Below are positions 21,120 through 24,080 of a DNA stretch of 24,080 nt, piece after piece. The translations under genes were made by a program, and so were the position numbers. Position 1 is the stretch's first letter. Every line of letters begins with the position of its first letter. The DNA comes from Rostrohypoxylon terebratum (lineage: Eukaryota > Ascomycota > Sordariomycetes > Xylariales > Hypoxylaceae): positions 1 through 24,080 of the forward strand of contig MU386067.1 in assembly GCA_022497145.1 (NCBI GenBank). Reading direction: 5' to 3'. The notes under the pieces were generated by a model. The model ran no database searches and was not told where the DNA came from. It was given only the letters and a program-made list of their open reading frames with translations.

Positions 21120-22304
21120 ATGCTATTTCCGTCTAGATCTTACACATAATGTTAATTAGATAGGTACCAGTAGATACACAGGATATAAATGATGTATATA
21201 ACTTTTGGCTATGAGCTATTGGCATTGATACAATGATACACAGTTCTAAGGATCAAGTAAGATGCATCGAGATTTAAGCTTGGAGAGAAATATACGCTCC
21301 ACTATCGACTCCAAACTACAATTTTTTACGTTCATGCGAATAGCTAGAATAGGCTGTGCCTTTCTCCTATTCGAAGCATCTCTGGCAAGCCTTACCACGC
21401 CAAGTGGATATAGCAAGGCCTATAAACTGCTGAAGGATCTTCTCGGGACCGATGGTCATGAATAACGTGTCAGCTTGGCTTTCTTCTTACCTTCTCCACT
21501 AGTAAGGATTGGACATGAACAATGTCTCTAATAAGATGAGACATTGGCATCCTCATGATGCGCACCTTACCTAATAAGGATATGCAGATTTTGGAGGAAG
21601 ATTATTACGATAGGTGATTATAACCTCTACCAACCTACCTAGGTGGTCGGCAAGTTGATAAGTAGAACACTAGATGAAGAAATTGGGGAAATGTTGGTAA
21701 ATATGACGTTATTGTCTTTCCTCAAATTACCCCTGATTCTAGAACATCGACACATTTCTACCACAGAAGACTAGAACAGCATATTCCTCTCAAAAAACAG
21801 ATAACAAGCTGTTCATTCCTAAATTTAGTATCTCAGGTACATGATGTTCCAATGGCTATGTTTATACAAAATTGTATATCGTATATTCACATTGAATATA
21901 TAGTTCAGCTCATCTATCTACTGATCCCTAATACCCCAGATATCTTGCCCTATGCGATGCCGCTCCAATGATGCAAGATGGCATGATTTAGCCTATTGAA
22001 ACCAAATGCGAAATCAAGGTCCAGAATCTTGAAAGGGTCTCAATCATTTACCACGTGGGGTCAACCAGAAGGTCTATATATAGAGTCGCATCGCCTGGAG
22101 GCAAGTCCTACAAGTGCCGATATCAATCTAGGCCCCCAAAGAGGACTCTTCCGTTTTTTAATCATATCTAAGGTTTACTAAGGTTTGAACTGTATGTTGA
22201 ACGACACATAAATATGAGTGTTCTTGTCCGGAAAAGGGTCGTCGTTACCTGTCAATCAATCGTGCAATTATCGCTGGCTTACAGATGACGCTAAATTGAT
22301 CCCC
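21120..22304. other. Intergenic region between the tyrosinase and carboxylesterase genes
   Basis: Mostly AT-rich. It holds one possible micro-ORF (separate entry), a CTAGGTGG-type motif near 21640 and no other supported gene. The right part is the upstream region of the esterase. Confidence 0.5.
21334..21465 (+). CDS. Possible small secreted peptide
   Basis: An open frame of 43 codons from ATG at 21334 (67 codons if the in-frame ATG at 21262 is used). The first 19 residues (MRIARIGCAFLLFEASLAS) look like a signal peptide with a plausible cleavage site. Only 24 residues follow, with no cysteine pattern. It could be the first exon of a decayed secreted-enzyme gene or chance. I do not recognise it. 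Confidence 0.2.
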   Translation: MRIARIGCAFLLFEASLASLTTPSGYSKAYKLLKDLLGTDGHE

Positions 22305-23980
22305 ATGGCGTTTTACTCTTCCGTATCAAGAATGGGACGATTTATATTGTTAAGTAATATATTTTATAGTATTATCACGGCAAGCTGCTTGTACAATCTG
22401 GAAAAAAGTCCCGATCTTACGGTGAAGACTTCGACCGGGACATATACCGGGCTAAAGAATCCGGAGTTTTCGGGCGTCAGGGAGTTTCGGGACATTCCCT
22501 ACGCCGAACCCCCTGTGGGAAAGCTCCGATGGAAGCCACCTATGCCTCTTCAACCGTCACAAGATCACCATTACTCTCGCAGATTTCCGCCATCGTGTCC
22601 TCAGTACTTAACATCCAAGTTGTCGCTGTGGAATTCCAACATCACCAACTTCTCGATTAACACCGGCGACCAAAGTCACCATGCGGGAGAAATGGCACAG
22701 ACTACTGCGGAAGATTGCCTTAGCTTAGCAATTTGGACTCCCTTGAATGCTACCTCTCAAGGTAAACTGCCCGTGGGCTTGTTTGTGCCAGGCGGTAGCT
22801 TCAAAGGTGGGGGCTTAGACGCTGTGACAAGGGCTATGTAGGGCTTGGATGTGGTATCAATTCAATAATAATTCTCAAGGGTGCTAAGGTCCTTGATTCC
22901 TCTCCTCCTCAGAGTGGGAATTTTCTTGACCTATTTATGCCTGAGATCATGAGTGCAGTCTGGTACGTTTCTAAGTACAATATATATGCTAAACGCCCAT
23001 CACCCGAATACGAGTGTGTTGGGTTTGGTTCAATCTTGTTCATCTGACCAACAGCTTCCAATAATAAGTGATGATAACCTCTTTGCAGGATTCCTGCCTG
23101 ACCTGTATGCGACCTGGCTGCCAACTGTATCTTGGCATCCAGTCCCCGTGTGACAGACGCACCTCACCATATACCGGCAGGGTGGGTAAATCGTAGCCAA
23201 AAGCACATCATCGTCACGATGAACTACAGAGTCAATATCTTTGGATTTCCGAATGCAGTCGGGTTAGAAGATCAGAATCTTGGAATATTGGATCAGAGAC
23301 TTGCCCTAGAGTGGGTGCATACGAACATTGAAGCCTTCGGAGGCGACCCAGACCGGATCACGTTATGGGGTCATTCGGCCGGCGGAGTATCGGCAGATGT
23401 TCTCAACTTTGCGTATCATGAAGATCCGTTACCAGCCGGATTTTTTCTTATGTCAGGGGCGGCTATGCGGACATTTGCCCAGGCCGACAATGCGTTGCAG
23501 ACTAATTTCACATTTGTCGCCAGAGAACTGGGTTGCGATTTTCCAGACGACGCTGAAGCTGAGCTTGAATGCATGCAGCATATACCAGTAAATTTGATCA
23601 CAAATTTCGTTGGTCACTACGGAGACGACGGCAAGAAGCCTCGCCTGTTTTTTCGACCAACCGCGGACGACAAGGTCATATTCAAGAATTACACTGAGAG
23701 GGCAGAAAGAGGGCTGATGTCAAGAAAACCAGCTCTTATAAGCAATACTTCAAATGAGCAGTCAAGCCTTATCACCTATCCGGTGGACAACCTACTGGCT
23801 GGCCCTAATATGACCGATGTCAACAAAGGGACTTTAGATGGTTTCATTTGCCCAGCATTCAACTCCTCAAATGTTAGAGACATCAATGATCTCACTACAT
23901 ACCAGGGCTCGGAACAACTACACGCTATTACACTGGTGTACACGCACGCCAAGCCACTCAATTCAATTCAATTACACTGA
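22305..23980 (+). CDS. Carboxylesterase type B (alpha/beta hydrolase), interrupted and incomplete
   Basis: The ATG at 22305 (or 22332) is followed by a hydrophobic signal segment (FILLSNIFYSIITASC). Family blocks then appear in order: VKTSTGTYTGL, FRDIPYAEPPVGKLRWKPP, EDCLSLAIWTP, LPVGLFVPGGSFKGGG, NYRVNIFGFPN, the nucleophile motif GHSAGG (near 23372), and SNEQSSL carrying the likely acidic residue. The catalytic His block is not seen. Between 22838 and 23142 the gene is broken; an intron with donor GTAGGG and acceptor TCCAG restores frame, but at 305 bp it is far longer than the other introns here. Family similarity ends at about 23905 (DINDLTTYQ), after which the frame runs to a stop at 23980 without the expected next block. 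It is therefore truncated, disrupted, or continues beyond the window. Such enzymes hydrolyse esters; the substrate is unknown. Confidence 0.7.
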
Positions 23981-24042
23981 CCCATTTTTAATTTTAGTCA
24001 TCAACCAAACTTGAAGCCATCGTGGGTGTAGTGCGTGTACAC
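23936..24042. repeat. 12-bp perfect inverted repeat at the esterase 3' end
   Basis: GTGTACACGCAC (23936-23947) and its complement GTGCGTGTACAC (24031-24042) face each other across 83 nt. Similarity extends outward imperfectly (TACACT on the left, AGTGTA at 24045-24050 on the right). It begins just after the esterase loses family similarity. It may be the terminal repeats of a small inserted element, or a hairpin in the 3' region. Confidence 0.6.
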
Positions 24043-24080
24043 GAAGTGTATTAAGTGTGGAGTAGCATGTGGAGTGTCGT

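Noticed and set aside
8817..23980. A secondary-metabolite cluster joining hydrolase, transporter, tyrosinase and esterase
   Set aside because: No polyketide, peptide, terpene or other backbone synthase is in the window, and the genes are separated by unrelated genes and repeats.

Overview
The window looks like a filamentous ascomycete (Pezizomycotina) nuclear chromosome. Its genes are split by short introns, mostly 50-140 bp, with GTRNGT-like donors, CTNAY branch sites 10-20 nt before the acceptor, and YAG acceptors. The protein families also fit: a 2EXR-type protein, a DUF7702-type membrane protein, a fungal tyrosinase, and a fungal GTPase-RING-patatin protein. Many intergenic stretches carry CTAGGTA/GTACCTAGG motifs. 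No rRNA, tRNA or CRISPR was found.

Layout. 745-1581 (-): a two-exon seven-helix membrane protein. 2796-7779 (+): the centrepiece, a 12-exon gene that I reconstruct as 1,337 aa, with a Cys-rich zinc motif, P-loop GTPase, RING-like finger and patatin-like phospholipase domain. Both patatin catalytic positions read Asn in this model. 8817-10114 (+): a secreted alpha/beta hydrolase in four exons. 10979-11758 (-): a conserved-looking one-exon protein of unknown function, followed in phase by a 102-codon open stretch after its stop. 13459-14274 (+): a one-exon 2EXR-type protein. 14709-16371 (-): a two-exon MFS transporter. 16372-19811: a 3.4-kb gene-poor tract with tandem repeats, CTAGG-rich sequence, a 14-bp perfect hairpin and a 582-bp MITE-like element (17565-18146). 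19812-21119 (+): a secreted tyrosinase in three exons. 22305 to the window end (+): a carboxylesterase that is interrupted by an unusually long insert or intron and loses family similarity near the right edge.

The genes do not form an obvious single pathway. Three encode predicted secreted enzymes (alpha/beta hydrolase, tyrosinase, carboxylesterase) and one a transporter, but there is no biosynthetic backbone gene to make a metabolite cluster. The strongest lead is the GTPase-RING-patatin protein. Its architecture resembles intracellular sensor/effector proteins, and its patatin domain appears to be a pseudoenzyme. Exon boundaries were inferred by eye from splice consensus, reading frame and family similarity; no transcript or database search was available.
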